From Acidobacteriota bacterium (GTDB lineage Bacteria > Acidobacteriota > Holophagae > Thermotomaculales > Thermotomaculaceae), in assembly GCA_013152385.1 (NCBI GenBank), contig JAADGL010000060.1, positions 1-37,405 on the forward strand: a stretch of 37,405 bases of DNA, in the 5' to 3' direction. This document shows positions 26,792 through 35,799 of the stretch, in pieces. The notes under the pieces are model-generated. The model worked only from the letters and a program-made list of their open reading frames with translations, was not told the origin of the DNA and did not search any database. Made by a program: the position numbers and the translations under genes. Positions within the stretch are counted from its first letter, which is position 1. Each line of letters opens with the position of its first letter.

Positions 26792-29700
26792 ATAATCCGT
26801 AATCTTTTCGCAGCTGAATGACACGTTGCCGGGTAATTCCAAGGATCCGGCCGGTTTTGGAATTATTGTAGCTGTTTTCTTCCAGTACTTTTTTGAGATA
26901 TTCCTTTTGAAATGCCCGGGTTGCCTGTTTGAGTTTGCCGGAATAGCTTATGGGGACTGTTTTGGACAGCACCGGCAAATGTTCCGGCCGGATTTCTGTT
27001 TCAGCACCGGCATTGACAATTCCCATCATCAGGATGTTCTGAAGTTCCCGGATATTTCCGCGGTAGCGGTAGCCGGTTAATAGTTCCCTTGCTTCGGGGC
27101 TCAGTTTTTTCCCGCTGCCGTCATCCATCTGACTCAGTAGATAATCCGCAAGCTCCGGTATGTCTTCCCGTCTTTCATTGAGGGAGGGAGTTTTCAGGCG
27201 AAAACCGGCAATACGGTAGAAAAGGTCTTCCCGGAAGCGTTTTTCTTTTACCGCTTCTTCCAGGTTCCGGTTGGTTGCGAACACAAATCTTGCCTGTACT
27301 TTTCTTGGCGTGGAATCTCCAAGCCGGAAATATTCACGTTCCTGAAGCACCCGAAGCAGCTTTGCCTGGGTTGCCATTGGCATTTCCCCGATTTCATCCA
27401 GAAACAGGGTCCCGTCTCTGGCAGATTCCAACAGGCCGGCCCGGCTTACCTGAGCACCGGTAAAAGCCCCCCGGACGTAACCGAAGAGTTCACTCTCCAT
27501 CAGGTTATCCGGTAGCGCGGCACAGTTGATGGCGAGGAATGGTTTGTCTTTCCGGCTGGAACAGAAATGAACTGCCCGTGCTGTGAGTTCTTTTCCGGTT
27601 CCGCTTTCCCCGGTGACAAGAACCGGAAACATGAAATCCGCCGCCCGGGCAATTTCATGTTTTAATTTCATAATGGCTGGGGAATGTCCCACAATCATAG
27701 ATAAATAGGGACATTTTTCCGTGTTATCCCCACCTTGAATGTCAAGTTTTCCCCGGGGCATGACTGAGGCGGCAAAATTAACTACAAATTCAAGAAAAGG
27801 ATGGAGATCCTCTTCCGGTTCCGGCTGCATATCCAAAAACAGCCGTCCGTTCGGAGTGGAAATTGCCCCCATCCCTTTTTCTGCCGGAACATCCGCTGTT
27901 CTCAACTCAAATACATTGAAACCGGCCCATTTCCCCAGTTGACGGAACGCGTGGTAAAAACTGGCCTGTTCGTTTTTTCTGCCGTGGGCCATGATCCGGC
28001 TGAGCCGGGTAAAGATTTCCGGGTCCAGGAAACTCCGTTTTTTTGACAGAAAATGATGGCGGAACCGGGCAGCCAGGACACTGTTAAACAGCCGTACCTG
28101 CCGGTAATCCTGTTTCAGCTGTTCCTCATCCACCACATTTACCAGCCGGGGATAAGCGTCCAGCAAAAGGGAGCGCAGAATGAACACAAACTGTTTCAAG
28201 TCAGCGTTTCCCACATCTTCATACAGGTCTGACACGCGGGCCAGCGGACGGGGGTGGATGAGTGCGTCCAGTACCCGGGTATACCGGAGTTCATCCGGAG
28301 AAAGATGATCCGGCTGAATCCGTAGCAGTGCAGCCTTCGCATTTTCCCGTTCACCTTTTTTACGGTGGAAATCCACGGTTAAAAGTTGAATCTGCGTATC
28401 CCAGAACGGTTGGCCGGCTGTCATTTTTTTGAGTTTTTCCAGTGAATGCCGTGCCTGGTCAAATTTTTCAAGTTCAAGGTACACCGACACCAGCATGTAA
28501 TGAATCCCTGTTATTTCCTCGGTAAACCCGCCATCCCGGGCCAGTTTCAGAGCCTCTGTCAGAAGTGCCGATGCTTCCTCGAAACGATAGGCCATGGCTG
28601 CTACTTTTCCCAATGCTTTTAAATTAAATACTACATAGCGCCTGTGGCCGCTTTCCCGGTTTTGTTTCAGGTCTTTTCGGAACACGTCTGCCGCCGCATC
28701 CAGGCGGCAGAGATTCATGTCTACCATTGCCATATTGTATGCCACTTTTTCAAATTGCCAGGCATTTTCAAGGGACACAAACACTTCCATTGCCTGGTAG
28801 TAACAGACTTCGGCATCCTGAAAGCGGGAGATTCTGAACAGGGCATTGCCCAGTCGTTTCAAAACAAATGCCTTGCGGTACAGCATTTTCTGTTCCCCCG
28901 CCACATGAATTCCCTTCCGAAGAAGCTGTTCTCCCCTGGACGGGTCTGTTCGGAAAGTCAGTTCACCCTTGAATTCATAGAATAATGAGTCTTTTCCCTT
29001 CTCTTTTGCATAACGGGAGAGTTGTTTTTCCAGTTCTTCCAATTTTCCCTGCATCAGGAGGATTTGGAAAAGATGTTCCGGTTTCAGTTTTTCCATGTCG
29101 AATCTTTTGCCCCGCTGGGCCATGAGAAAATGATAACAGGAAGGTTCAATTCCCTGTTTTCGGCAGAAGGCCAGCATCTTGTCAAGCTCTCCGCTTTCAA
29201 AAAGGGAATCGGCATAAAGGGGGGCAAATTCGGGCCGTTGTCTGATTTTTTCCAATTGCCGGGCAGCGGTTCGGAACAATCCCGCGGCATAGCTGAGCAA
29301 ACTTTTGACTTCGTCTGTGACTTTTTCACGATTTTGTGCCGCTGACCGGGCCATGAGAAAGAGTCCCGGCTCCCTGTTCAATTCTTTCAGCAGTGACGGA
29401 ACGCCATTGCCTTTTTTAGAATTCAGTATTCGAATAATTTTGTCGGAGACCCGTTCCAGCGGAGCGGTACCGGAAGAAAAGGGAATACCGGAAGGTTCCG
29501 CCAGGCCTTTTAATTGCAGCAGCCGGTTGCTTTTTCCCGACAGGAGTGCTTCCTTTTCTTCGGGATTCAGCCCCAGGGATTCAAGGGAAAACTCATTTCT
29601 CCATTTTTCACCGTATTCCATCCATTGCAGAACCGGAGACAGGGCTCCGCCGGTTTTGGACTTTGCCTGTTCCGGAAATACAGCGGTATCAAATCGGGGC

Positions 29701-30644
29701 AGCATCCCGCTTCCCACCGACAGGTTTCCGTCGGCCCGGGGATTCCACAGAACCGCGGTACCGGTTTCCAGCTCTCTGTTCCAGCAGCCGGCATATGGTT
29801 GTCGGGACAAAATAATGAAACGGACCGGTATCTGTTCTGCCAGCCAGCGGAAAATATCCAGGGAATAACTGTCCAATCCGTTTTCCGTTATTACCGTTGT
29901 TACCGGTTCCTGAAACAGGCCGGAGGATTGCTTCAGAACAGTCAGAATTCGGGCTTTCAGCCCTTCCGGTGACGGCAGATGTTCCAGGCTGTGTTTTGGC
30001 AGGTTTAAAAATGAAAATTTGTCGCAAAACCAATTATACGTGCCAAATGGAATGGATAAAAGTTTTGAAATGTCGGAATGATAACGGGCATGCTTCTCCA
30101 CGGCCGGCATTAGAATATTGCAGAACGGAAGCAAAACAAAGGGGACGGACTCCGGCAGTTCGCACTGATAACGGAAGAAAAGCAGACGGTAGTCCATCGC
30201 AGTATTTTTCCAGTGTTCCAGAATACGCCACTTAAAATGGACCAGCGTGGTTTCTCCGCCTGCAAGGCTTTCCAGTGCGGTGGTGAATTGCCGGGGGTAG
30301 TTTACAATTAGCTGTCCCAGTGTTTTTTCTTCCGGGAGCGTTTCTCTCCGGAGAAAAATCTGGAGAAAAAGACGGTAAACTGATTTCAGAAATTCGGATT
30401 CGTCAAATTCACCGCTCAGTGAAACACCCTCACGGAGAAAAAGGAAGCCGTCTTTGGTAACGGATAAATCTTTCAGGGAGAGGGATTCCGGCATAATTCC
30501 GTTTTGCTTGCAGAAAAGCCCCGCGTTGGCCAGCTGTACGGCGTAATGTACCGCAAGGTGGAGAGAAAGTTTCCGGCTTTTGTCCGAGAGGGGCTGCCCG
30601 GCTTCCAGGCGGTTGTTGAAAAAGAAAAGGAAATCTGTTTTCAT
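26790..30644 (-). CDS. Giant sigma-54-dependent activator with TPR region and unusual N-terminus
   Basis: The 1284-residue product is three times the size of an ordinary NtrC-type activator. The C-terminus is standard: AAA+ domain (about 975-1225) with Walker A TGESGTGK (1011-1018), sigma-54 contact loop GAFTGA (1059-1064), Walker B TLFLDEIGE (1079-1087), arginine-finger region RFREDLFYR (1136-1144), then a Fis-type helix-turn-helix (1258-1284). There is no receiver domain. Residues about 450-800 contain TPR-like helical repeats. Residues about 880-965 may hold a GAF-like domain. Residues 245-285 (VTTVITENGLDSYSLDIFRW...) resemble the Walker B part of STAND ATPases but with changed acidic residues. 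The ATG at 30644 overlaps the glnN stop (ATGA); an upstream in-frame start lies inside glnN. It probably controls glnN or itself. Confidence 0.88.
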   Translation of the reverse strand: MKTDFLFFFNNRLEAGQPLSDKSRKLSLHLAVHYAVQLANAGLFCKQNGIMPESLSLKDLSVTKDGFLFLREGVSLSGEFDESEFLKSVYRLFLQIFLRRETLPEEKTLGQLIVNYPRQFTTALESLAGGETTLVHFKWRILEHWKNTAMDYRLLFFRYQCELPESVPFVLLPFCNILMPAVEKHARYHSDISKLLSIPFGTYNWFCDKFSFLNLPKHSLEHLPSPEGLKARILTVLKQSSGLFQEPVTTVITENGLDSYSLDIFRWLAEQIPVRFIILSRQPYAGCWNRELETGTAVLWNPRADGNLSVGSGMLPRFDTAVFPEQAKSKTGGALSPVLQWMEYGEKWRNEFSLESLGLNPEEKEALLSGKSNRLLQLKGLAEPSGIPFSSGTAPLERVSDKIIRILNSKKGNGVPSLLKELNREPGLFLMARSAAQNREKVTDEVKSLLSYAAGLFRTAARQLEKIRQRPEFAPLYADSLFESGELDKMLAFCRKQGIEPSCYHFLMAQRGKRFDMEKLKPEHLFQILLMQGKLEELEKQLSRYAKEKGKDSLFYEFKGELTFRTDPSRGEQLLRKGIHVAGEQKMLYRKAFVLKRLGNALFRISRFQDAEVCYYQAMEVFVSLENAWQFEKVAYNMAMVDMNLCRLDAAADVFRKDLKQNRESGHRRYVVFNLKALGKVAAMAYRFEEASALLTEALKLARDGGFTEEITGIHYMLVSVYLELEKFDQARHSLEKLKKMTAGQPFWDTQIQLLTVDFHRKKGERENAKAALLRIQPDHLSPDELRYTRVLDALIHPRPLARVSDLYEDVGNADLKQFVFILRSLLLDAYPRLVNVVDEEQLKQDYRQVRLFNSVLAARFRHHFLSKKRSFLDPEIFTRLSRIMAHGRKNEQASFYHAFRQLGKWAGFNVFELRTADVPAEKGMGAISTPNGRLFLDMQPEPEEDLHPFLEFVVNFAASVMPRGKLDIQGGDNTEKCPYLSMIVGHSPAIMKLKHEIARAADFMFPVLVTGESGTGKELTARAVHFCSSRKDKPFLAINCAALPDNLMESELFGYVRGAFTGAQVSRAGLLESARDGTLFLDEIGEMPMATQAKLLRVLQEREYFRLGDSTPRKVQARFVFATNRNLEEAVKEKRFREDLFYRIAGFRLKTPSLNERREDIPELADYLLSQMDDGSGKKLSPEARELLTGYRYRGNIRELQNILMMGIVNAGAETEIRPEHLPVLSKTVPISYSGKLKQATRAFQKEYLKKVLEENSYNNSKTGRILGITRQRVIQLRKDYGL

Positions 30645-32710
30645 CGGCGGCTCAGCATCTGATCGTAATCCGGCAGCCTCCACAGTTTCCGGTCTGTTTC
30701 CTCCTCCAGAAAATCGGATGATTCCCGAACTTTTTTCATCAGCGGCAGGATACTTCCGTAACAGAATTGTGCCTGTTTTTCGTTTCCGTCAATTCCCTGC
30801 AGTCCGTCAAGCTCACCTGAAAGGCCGGTGGAATCCCGTTCCAGTTGTTCCACCGCTTCCCGGTAGCGGGTCCGGATACCCCAGTTCAGGAACTCCAGTT
30901 CTTTCAGTTGTGCGGCAAGTGCCGGGCGGACATCTTTGCGGATGAGTTTCAGCAGAGTCCGGGCTTCAATTTCCACCCGTTTCGCGTATTCCTCCACCTT
31001 GATTTCATACCGGGCATTCAGTTCTGTCCGGTTCAGTACGCCTGCTTCAAGCAGAAACGCGGTTTCTTTTTCATTTTGAAATGCTGCCCGAAGGGCTTCC
31101 GGGGTGGCTTTCAGGTTGGATAATCCCCGTTTTTCCGCTTCCATTTGCCATTTGCGGCTGTAACAGTTTCCGTTGAACACTACCCGGTCGCATCTTTGCA
31201 GCAGAGTGGACAATGCAGCCAGAATAGATTCTTCCCTGTTCTGTTTACCATTGTTTTCCTTTTGGATAATTCCGGCAAGTTCCCGGAGGCTTTCCGCCAT
31301 TGCCGTGTTCAATATGGTGTTGGGGAAGCCCAGGGGCTGAGCGGAACCCACCGCCCTGAATTCAAACTTGTTTCCGGTAAATGCCACCGGAGAGGTACGG
31401 TTCCGGTCTGTATTGTCTTTTTCAATCTGCGGCACATACTTTAACCCGGCCCGGATCACTTCCAGGCCGTTGAGCTCGGTGAAATTACCGCTTTTCAAAT
31501 CAGTCAGCACCTGTTCCAGCGCACTTCCCACAAAAACGGAAATAATGGACGGCGGCGCTTCGTGGCCCCCGAGGCGGTGGTCGTTGGAAGCGGTTGCGAC
31601 AGACGCCCGGATAAATACCTCATGGCGGTGTACCGCGTTGATAAATGCCACAAGAAAGCAGAGGAACCGGAGGAATTCTTCCCGGTTCCTGCCGGGACTG
31701 AAATAGTTTGTTCCGGCATTGTCCGCCATGGACCAGTTATTGTGTTTCCCGCTTCCGTTCAATCCCTGAAAGGGTTTTTCATGGAGGAGCAGCGCGAACC
31801 CCCGGGCAGCCGCTTTCTGTTTTAACATCATCATCATCAGCTGATTGTGGTCTGCGGCGATATTGACTTCTTCAAATACCGGGGCAATTTCATACTGGCC
31901 GGGGGCGACTTCATTGTGCCGGGTTTTGCATGGCACACCCAGGCGGTACAGCGCAAGTTCCACATCTTCCATAAACGCTTTCACATCCGGCAGAATGCTG
32001 CCGAAATAATGATCAGACAATTTCTGGCCCCGGATTGGCGGAGCGCCGAGGAGTGTCCGTCCCGTCAATGCCAGATCCTCCCGCTGACGGTAATCTTCCC
32101 TGCTGATGAGATAGTATTCCTGTTCTGCGCCGGCAGTTACGAAAATCCGTTCCGGTACCGGATAATCCATTACGCCGAGGAGTTCCTTTGCCGCATCTTC
32201 CAATACCATTGCGGAGCGGATTAAAGTGGATTTTTTGTCCAGAGAATCTCCGTTGTAAGAGAAAAACACAGAGGGGATACACAGTGTGTTGGCCAGGTCT
32301 CCTTCAATGATAAAGCAGGGGCTTTTGGGATCCCAGGCTGTGTAGCCTCTGGCTTCGAACGTCGTTCGTGTGCCGCCGCTTGGAAAACTGGAAGCATCGG
32401 GTTCTCCCTGCATCAATTCACTGGCGAAAAATCGTTCGATAGGTTCCCCGTCTCCGTGGAATTGCAGAAACGCGTCATGTTTTTCCGCTGTCTGGCCGGT
32501 TAAGGGATGAAACCAGTGGGTATAGTGGGTGGCATTGTTTTCCAGTGCCCATTCTTTCAGGGCATGGGCAATGCATTCCGCCACATCCCGGGTCATGGGT
32601 TCTCCCTGTTCAATGGTTGCCCGGAAGCGCCGGAACACCTCAAATGACAATTTCTCCCGCATCACCCGGTCGTTAAATGTAAGATTACCGAATATTTCCG
32701 AAATCTTCAT
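30641..32710 (-). CDS. glnN: Glutamine synthetase type III
   Basis: GSIII makes glutamine from glutamate, ammonium and ATP and forms dodecamers. The 689-residue size is far above GSI (about 470) and near the usual GSIII size (about 700-730). GSIII motifs are visible: FPSGGTRTTFEARGYTAWD, the GAEQEYYLI metal-binding glutamates, RHNEVAPGQYEIAP, NGSGKHNNWSM and DRNRTSPVAFTGNKFEFRAVGS. The start ATG (32708-32710) overlaps the stop of a small lipoprotein gene, and its stop overlaps the ATG of the sigma-54 activator, so three genes are translationally chained. GSIII is common in Bacteroidota, cyanobacteria and some anaerobes. Confidence 0.95.
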   Translation of the reverse strand: MKISEIFGNLTFNDRVMREKLSFEVFRRFRATIEQGEPMTRDVAECIAHALKEWALENNATHYTHWFHPLTGQTAEKHDAFLQFHGDGEPIERFFASELMQGEPDASSFPSGGTRTTFEARGYTAWDPKSPCFIIEGDLANTLCIPSVFFSYNGDSLDKKSTLIRSAMVLEDAAKELLGVMDYPVPERIFVTAGAEQEYYLISREDYRQREDLALTGRTLLGAPPIRGQKLSDHYFGSILPDVKAFMEDVELALYRLGVPCKTRHNEVAPGQYEIAPVFEEVNIAADHNQLMMMMLKQKAAARGFALLLHEKPFQGLNGSGKHNNWSMADNAGTNYFSPGRNREEFLRFLCFLVAFINAVHRHEVFIRASVATASNDHRLGGHEAPPSIISVFVGSALEQVLTDLKSGNFTELNGLEVIRAGLKYVPQIEKDNTDRNRTSPVAFTGNKFEFRAVGSAQPLGFPNTILNTAMAESLRELAGIIQKENNGKQNREESILAALSTLLQRCDRVVFNGNCYSRKWQMEAEKRGLSNLKATPEALRAAFQNEKETAFLLEAGVLNRTELNARYEIKVEEYAKRVEIEARTLLKLIRKDVRPALAAQLKELEFLNWGIRTRYREAVEQLERDSTGLSGELDGLQGIDGNEKQAQFCYGSILPLMKKVRESSDFLEEETDRKLWRLPDYDQMLSRR

Positions 32711-32829
32711 TTGACTGTCTCCGGGGCGGTAATCCCTGCCTTATGTGGAATAGGGTCTGCCTTTTTCCCGCAGGCCGTTGCCGAAAATAAAAAAAACAAT
32801 ACCAGCAAAAATGCACCCACTGCTTTCAC
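32707..32829 (-). CDS. Small putative lipoprotein (LptM/YifL-like) leading the glnN operon
   Basis: A 40-codon open frame begins at GTG (32827-32829). It has a GGGAGGG site 5-6 bases upstream on the minus strand. The product is MKAVGAFLLVLFFLFSATAC then GKKADPIPHKAGITAPETVK: a signal-peptide-like hydrophobic stretch, lipobox-like ATAC with C20, then CGKK-DPIP, which resembles the CGxKGPLYxP / CGKKGDPxxP start of the lipoprotein_19 (LptM/YifL) family. Alanine rather than leucine at -3 of the lipobox is acceptable but not ideal. The stop overlaps the glnN start (ATGA). A leader peptide that couples glnN translation is the alternative. Confidence 0.6.
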   Translation of the reverse strand: MKAVGAFLLVLFFLFSATACGKKADPIPHKAGITAPETVK

Positions 32830-32862
32830 CGCGCCCTCCCGCTTTTTTGAATCTTCCACCGC

Positions 32863-32868
32863 ATTTTA
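32863..32868 (-). promoter_or_regulatory. Possible -10 of the lipoprotein-glnN-activator operon
   Basis: On the minus strand TAAAAT lies about 35 bases upstream of the lipoprotein GTG. No good -35 is found. I also looked for a sigma-54 -24/-12 element in 32830-33083 and saw none. The 254-base region to pta otherwise shows only AT-rich sequence and the pta promoter. Confidence 0.3.
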
Positions 32869-33039
32869 CCCCAAAACTTGTCTGAGCGGTGAAAAATCAT
32901 GGCGCAAAGGGGGAAGAATGTCTTTTTTGAACCTTCTTCCGGAAATAATCCCCAGAGGTAAAAACGGACGGAGAATTTAACTTGTGCGCTTTTCCGGCGT
33001 ACAAAAAATTGCGGAGAGGAGAAGCCGGAATTGATTTTG

Positions 33040-33048
33040 TGTTATAGT
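33040..33048 (+). promoter_or_regulatory. Extended -10 promoter of pta
   Basis: TGT followed by TATAGT (33043-33048) forms a TGn-extended -10 element. No strong -35 is visible. It is 36 bases before the pta ATG. Confidence 0.45.
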
Positions 33049-33083
33049 GGTGCCGATTTATATGTCTTCTGAGGAGGGGATTC

Positions 33084-34073
33084 ATGAAACTGATGGATCA
33101 ATTCAAAGAAAGAGCGCGAAAGGCCGGAAAAACCATTGTACTGCCGGAGGGGATGGACAACCGCACCCTGAAAGCCGCCAATGTGCTGGTCAGCGAGAAG
33201 CTGGCCAAACCGCTGGTGCTGGGAAACCCGGATGGAATTCGGAAACGTGCCGCGGAACTGGGAATTGACGTTAATTTTGAGGTACTGGACCACCTCTCTT
33301 CCCCGGACTTCGACCGTTATGTTTCCTACTATTTTGAAAAGCGGAAAGCGAAAGGCATTACCATGGATGAAGCCCGGAACATCATGAAAGATCCGTTGTT
33401 TTTCGGGGATATGATGGTGGAGGACAAAAAGGCTGTAGGCTCTGTTGCCGGTGCCACCAACACCACCGCCCACACGGTACGGGCGGCGCTTCACATTATC
33501 GGCACAAAACCGGGAAGTAAAACGGTTTCCAGCTTTTTTCTGATGATTACAAAAAATCCCGCTTTCGGGGAAAACGGCGCCATGCTGTTTGCCGACTGTG
33601 CCATTCTGCCGGACCCGACGCCGGTTCAGCTTGCCGACATCGCCATTGACACCGCGGACAACTGCAGAAAATTTCTCGAAACAGAACCCCGGGTGGCTAT
33701 GCTGTCCTTTTCCACAAAGGGAAGCGCGGAGCATCCCCTGGTGGACAAAGTCCGGGAAGCAATGGAATACGTGAAAACCCGCCGTCCGGATATTCAAATT
33801 GACGGCGAACTTCAATTGGATGCCGCCCTGATTCCGGCGGTGGGGGAAAAGAAAGCACCGGGGAGCCCGGTTGCGGGAAAAGCAAATGTACTGGTATTTC
33901 CGGACCTCAATGCCGCCAACATCGGTTACAAACTGACCCAGCGCATCGGCGGTGCCGCCGCCATCGGGCCGGTGCTTCAGGGCCTCGGCGCCCCCTGCAA
34001 CGATCTGTCCCGGGGCTGCAGTGCGGAAGACATCGTGGACACCGCGGTGTTGACCATCATACAAACCCTGTAA
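33084..34073 (+). CDS. pta: Phosphate acetyltransferase
   Basis: Pta interconverts acetyl-CoA and acetyl phosphate, the step before acetate kinase in acetate formation or use. The 329-residue product matches the short single-domain Pta: [18 protein letters not shown], then [30 protein letters not shown] and ending with [21 protein letters not shown] and [10 protein letters not shown]. Close relatives act on butyryl or propionyl groups, so specificity is not certain, but motif detail favours acetyl. A GGAGGGG site precedes the ATG. The gene for the mutase follows 25 bases later; acetate kinase is not in this window. Confidence 0.92.
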   Translation: MKLMDQFKERARKAGKTIVLPEGMDNRTLKAANVLVSEKLAKPLVLGNPDGIRKRAAELGIDVNFEVLDHLSSPDFDRYVSYYFEKRKAKGITMDEARNIMKDPLFFGDMMVEDKKAVGSVAGATNTTAHTVRAALHIIGTKPGSKTVSSFFLMITKNPAFGENGAMLFADCAILPDPTPVQLADIAIDTADNCRKFLETEPRVAMLSFSTKGSAEHPLVDKVREAMEYVKTRRPDIQIDGELQLDAALIPAVGEKKAPGSPVAGKANVLVFPDLNAANIGYKLTQRIGGAAAIGPVLQGLGAPCNDLSRGCSAEDIVDTAVLTIIQTL

Positions 34074-34098
34074 AGCCGGGCGGGCCAGAGGAGGAAAA

Positions 34099-35760
34099 AT
34101 GTCCAGGTTTGATGAGCTGAAAGAACAATATAAAATACAAACGGCAAAATCAACGGCGCGGTTTCCCGAAAGAAAAGAAAAATTTGAAACCACCTCCGGC
34201 ATTGAACAGAAGCGAACCTACACCCCGGAAGACCTGCCGGATTTTAATTACGCGGACAAACTGGCATTTCCGGGCCAGTACCCCTACACAAGGGGGGTTC
34301 AGCCCACCCTGTACCGTTCAAGATTCTGGACCATGCGCCAGTATGCCGGATTTGCAACGGCGGAGGAATCCAACAAGCGCTACAAATATCTTCTGGAACA
34401 GGGAACCTCCGGCCTGTCAGTCGCCTTTGACCTGCCCACCCAGATCGGGTACGACTCCGATGACCCGGTGGCTGCGGGGGAAGTGGGAAAAGTCGGAGTT
34501 GCCATTGACACGCTGAAAGACATGGAAACCCTGTTTGACGGAATTCCCCTTGACAGGGTTTCCACTTCCATGACCATCAATGCCACCGCCGCCATGCTGC
34601 TTTCCATGTACCTTGCGGTGGCGGAAAAACAGAATGTCCCCTTTGACCGGGTGTCCGGTACCATTCAAAACGATATTCTGAAAGAATACATTGCCCGGGG
34701 CACTTACATTTATCCGCCCGGGCCGTCCCTTCGGATCATTGCGGACATCTTCGAATTCTGTGCCGGAAATGTGCCGAAATGGAACACCATCTCCATTTCC
34801 GGTTACCACATCCGGGAAGCAGGCTCTTCCGCTGTTCAGGAAGTTGCCTTTACACTTGCAGACGGCATTGCCTACGTGGAAACCGCACTGAAAACCGGGC
34901 TGGATGTGGATACATTCGCGCCCCGCCTGAGCTTTTTCTTCAATGCCCACAACAACTTTTTTGAAGAAATCGCAAAATTCCGCGCCGCAAGGCGCATGTG
35001 GGCGAAAATCATGAAAGAACGGTTCAGCGCGAAGAATCCGAAATCCATGATGCTCCGTTTCCACACCCAGACCGCAGGTTCCACACTGACTGCCCAGCAG
35101 CCGGAAAACAACATTGTCCGGGTGGCGGTTCAGGCCATGGCGGCGGCACTGGGAGGTACCCAGTCACTGCACACCAACTCCATGGACGAAGCGCTGGCGC
35201 TGCCCACGGAAAAATCCGTCCGCACCGCCCTCCGCACCCAGCAGATACTGGCGTATGAAAACGGAATCGGCGACGTGGTGGACCCCATGGGAGGAAGCTG
35301 GTACATTGAATCCCTCACCGATCAAATTGAAGAAAAGGCCGCGGAATACATCCGGCGGATTGACGACATGGGGGGGATGCTGAAAGCCATCGAAATGGGA
35401 TTTGTCCAGCGTGAAATTCAGGAAAGCGCCTACCGATACCAGAAATCCATTGAATCCGGTGATCAAACCATTGTCGGAGTCAATAAATTTCAGGTGGAAG
35501 AACGTGCCGGTGATGTGGACTTGCTCCGGATAAAAGAAGAAGTGGAAAAAAATCAGGTGGGAAAACTGCACAGGCTCAAAGAAAGCCGGGACAACGAAGC
35601 TGTCCGGTTCCGCCTCGGCGAACTGGAAAAAGCGGCAAAAGGCACCGAAAACCTCATACCGAAAATACTGGAATCAGTCAAAGTCTATGCCACCTTAGGT
35701 GAAATCTCCAACATACTCAGGGACGTTTACGGCGAATACATCGAATCCGTTACACTGTAA
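34099..35760 (+). CDS. Methylmalonyl-CoA mutase, catalytic (large) subunit
   Basis: This B12 enzyme interconverts succinyl-CoA and (R)-methylmalonyl-CoA, used in propionate formation or oxidation. The 553-residue product contains only the TIM-barrel catalytic part, ending [15 protein letters not shown], with no C-terminal B12-binding domain, so it is the split-type large subunit. Substrate residues fit methylmalonyl-CoA: Y72 ([16 protein letters not shown]), R200 ([14 protein letters not shown]) and H237 (SGYHIREAG); isobutyryl-CoA mutases have Phe/Gln at the first two. The small cobalamin subunit, epimerase and the MeaB-type chaperone are not in the window. A GAGGA site precedes the ATG. Codon use is GC-rich compared with dnaA/dnaN. 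Confidence 0.94.
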   Translation: MSRFDELKEQYKIQTAKSTARFPERKEKFETTSGIEQKRTYTPEDLPDFNYADKLAFPGQYPYTRGVQPTLYRSRFWTMRQYAGFATAEESNKRYKYLLEQGTSGLSVAFDLPTQIGYDSDDPVAAGEVGKVGVAIDTLKDMETLFDGIPLDRVSTSMTINATAAMLLSMYLAVAEKQNVPFDRVSGTIQNDILKEYIARGTYIYPPGPSLRIIADIFEFCAGNVPKWNTISISGYHIREAGSSAVQEVAFTLADGIAYVETALKTGLDVDTFAPRLSFFFNAHNNFFEEIAKFRAARRMWAKIMKERFSAKNPKSMMLRFHTQTAGSTLTAQQPENNIVRVAVQAMAAALGGTQSLHTNSMDEALALPTEKSVRTALRTQQILAYENGIGDVVDPMGGSWYIESLTDQIEEKAAEYIRRIDDMGGMLKAIEMGFVQREIQESAYRYQKSIESGDQTIVGVNKFQVEERAGDVDLLRIKEEVEKNQVGKLHRLKESRDNEAVRFRLGELEKAAKGTENLIPKILESVKVYATLGEISNILRDVYGEYIESVTL

Positions 35761-35787
35761 TCAGGCGGGAACGGGGGGAAAACGGAC

Positions 35788-35797
35788 CCGGGCCCGG
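35788..35797. repeat. GC-rich palindrome between convergent genes
   Basis: CCGGGCCCGG is a perfect 10-bp palindrome in the 39-base gap between the mutase and glycosyltransferase stops. No T-tract follows on the plus strand, so I do not call it a terminator. Confidence 0.4.
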
Positions 35798-35799
35798 TT

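Noticed and set aside
34417-35064. 215-codon minus-strand open frame
   Set aside because: Antisense to the methylmalonyl-CoA mutase catalytic core; no ribosome-binding site or family match.
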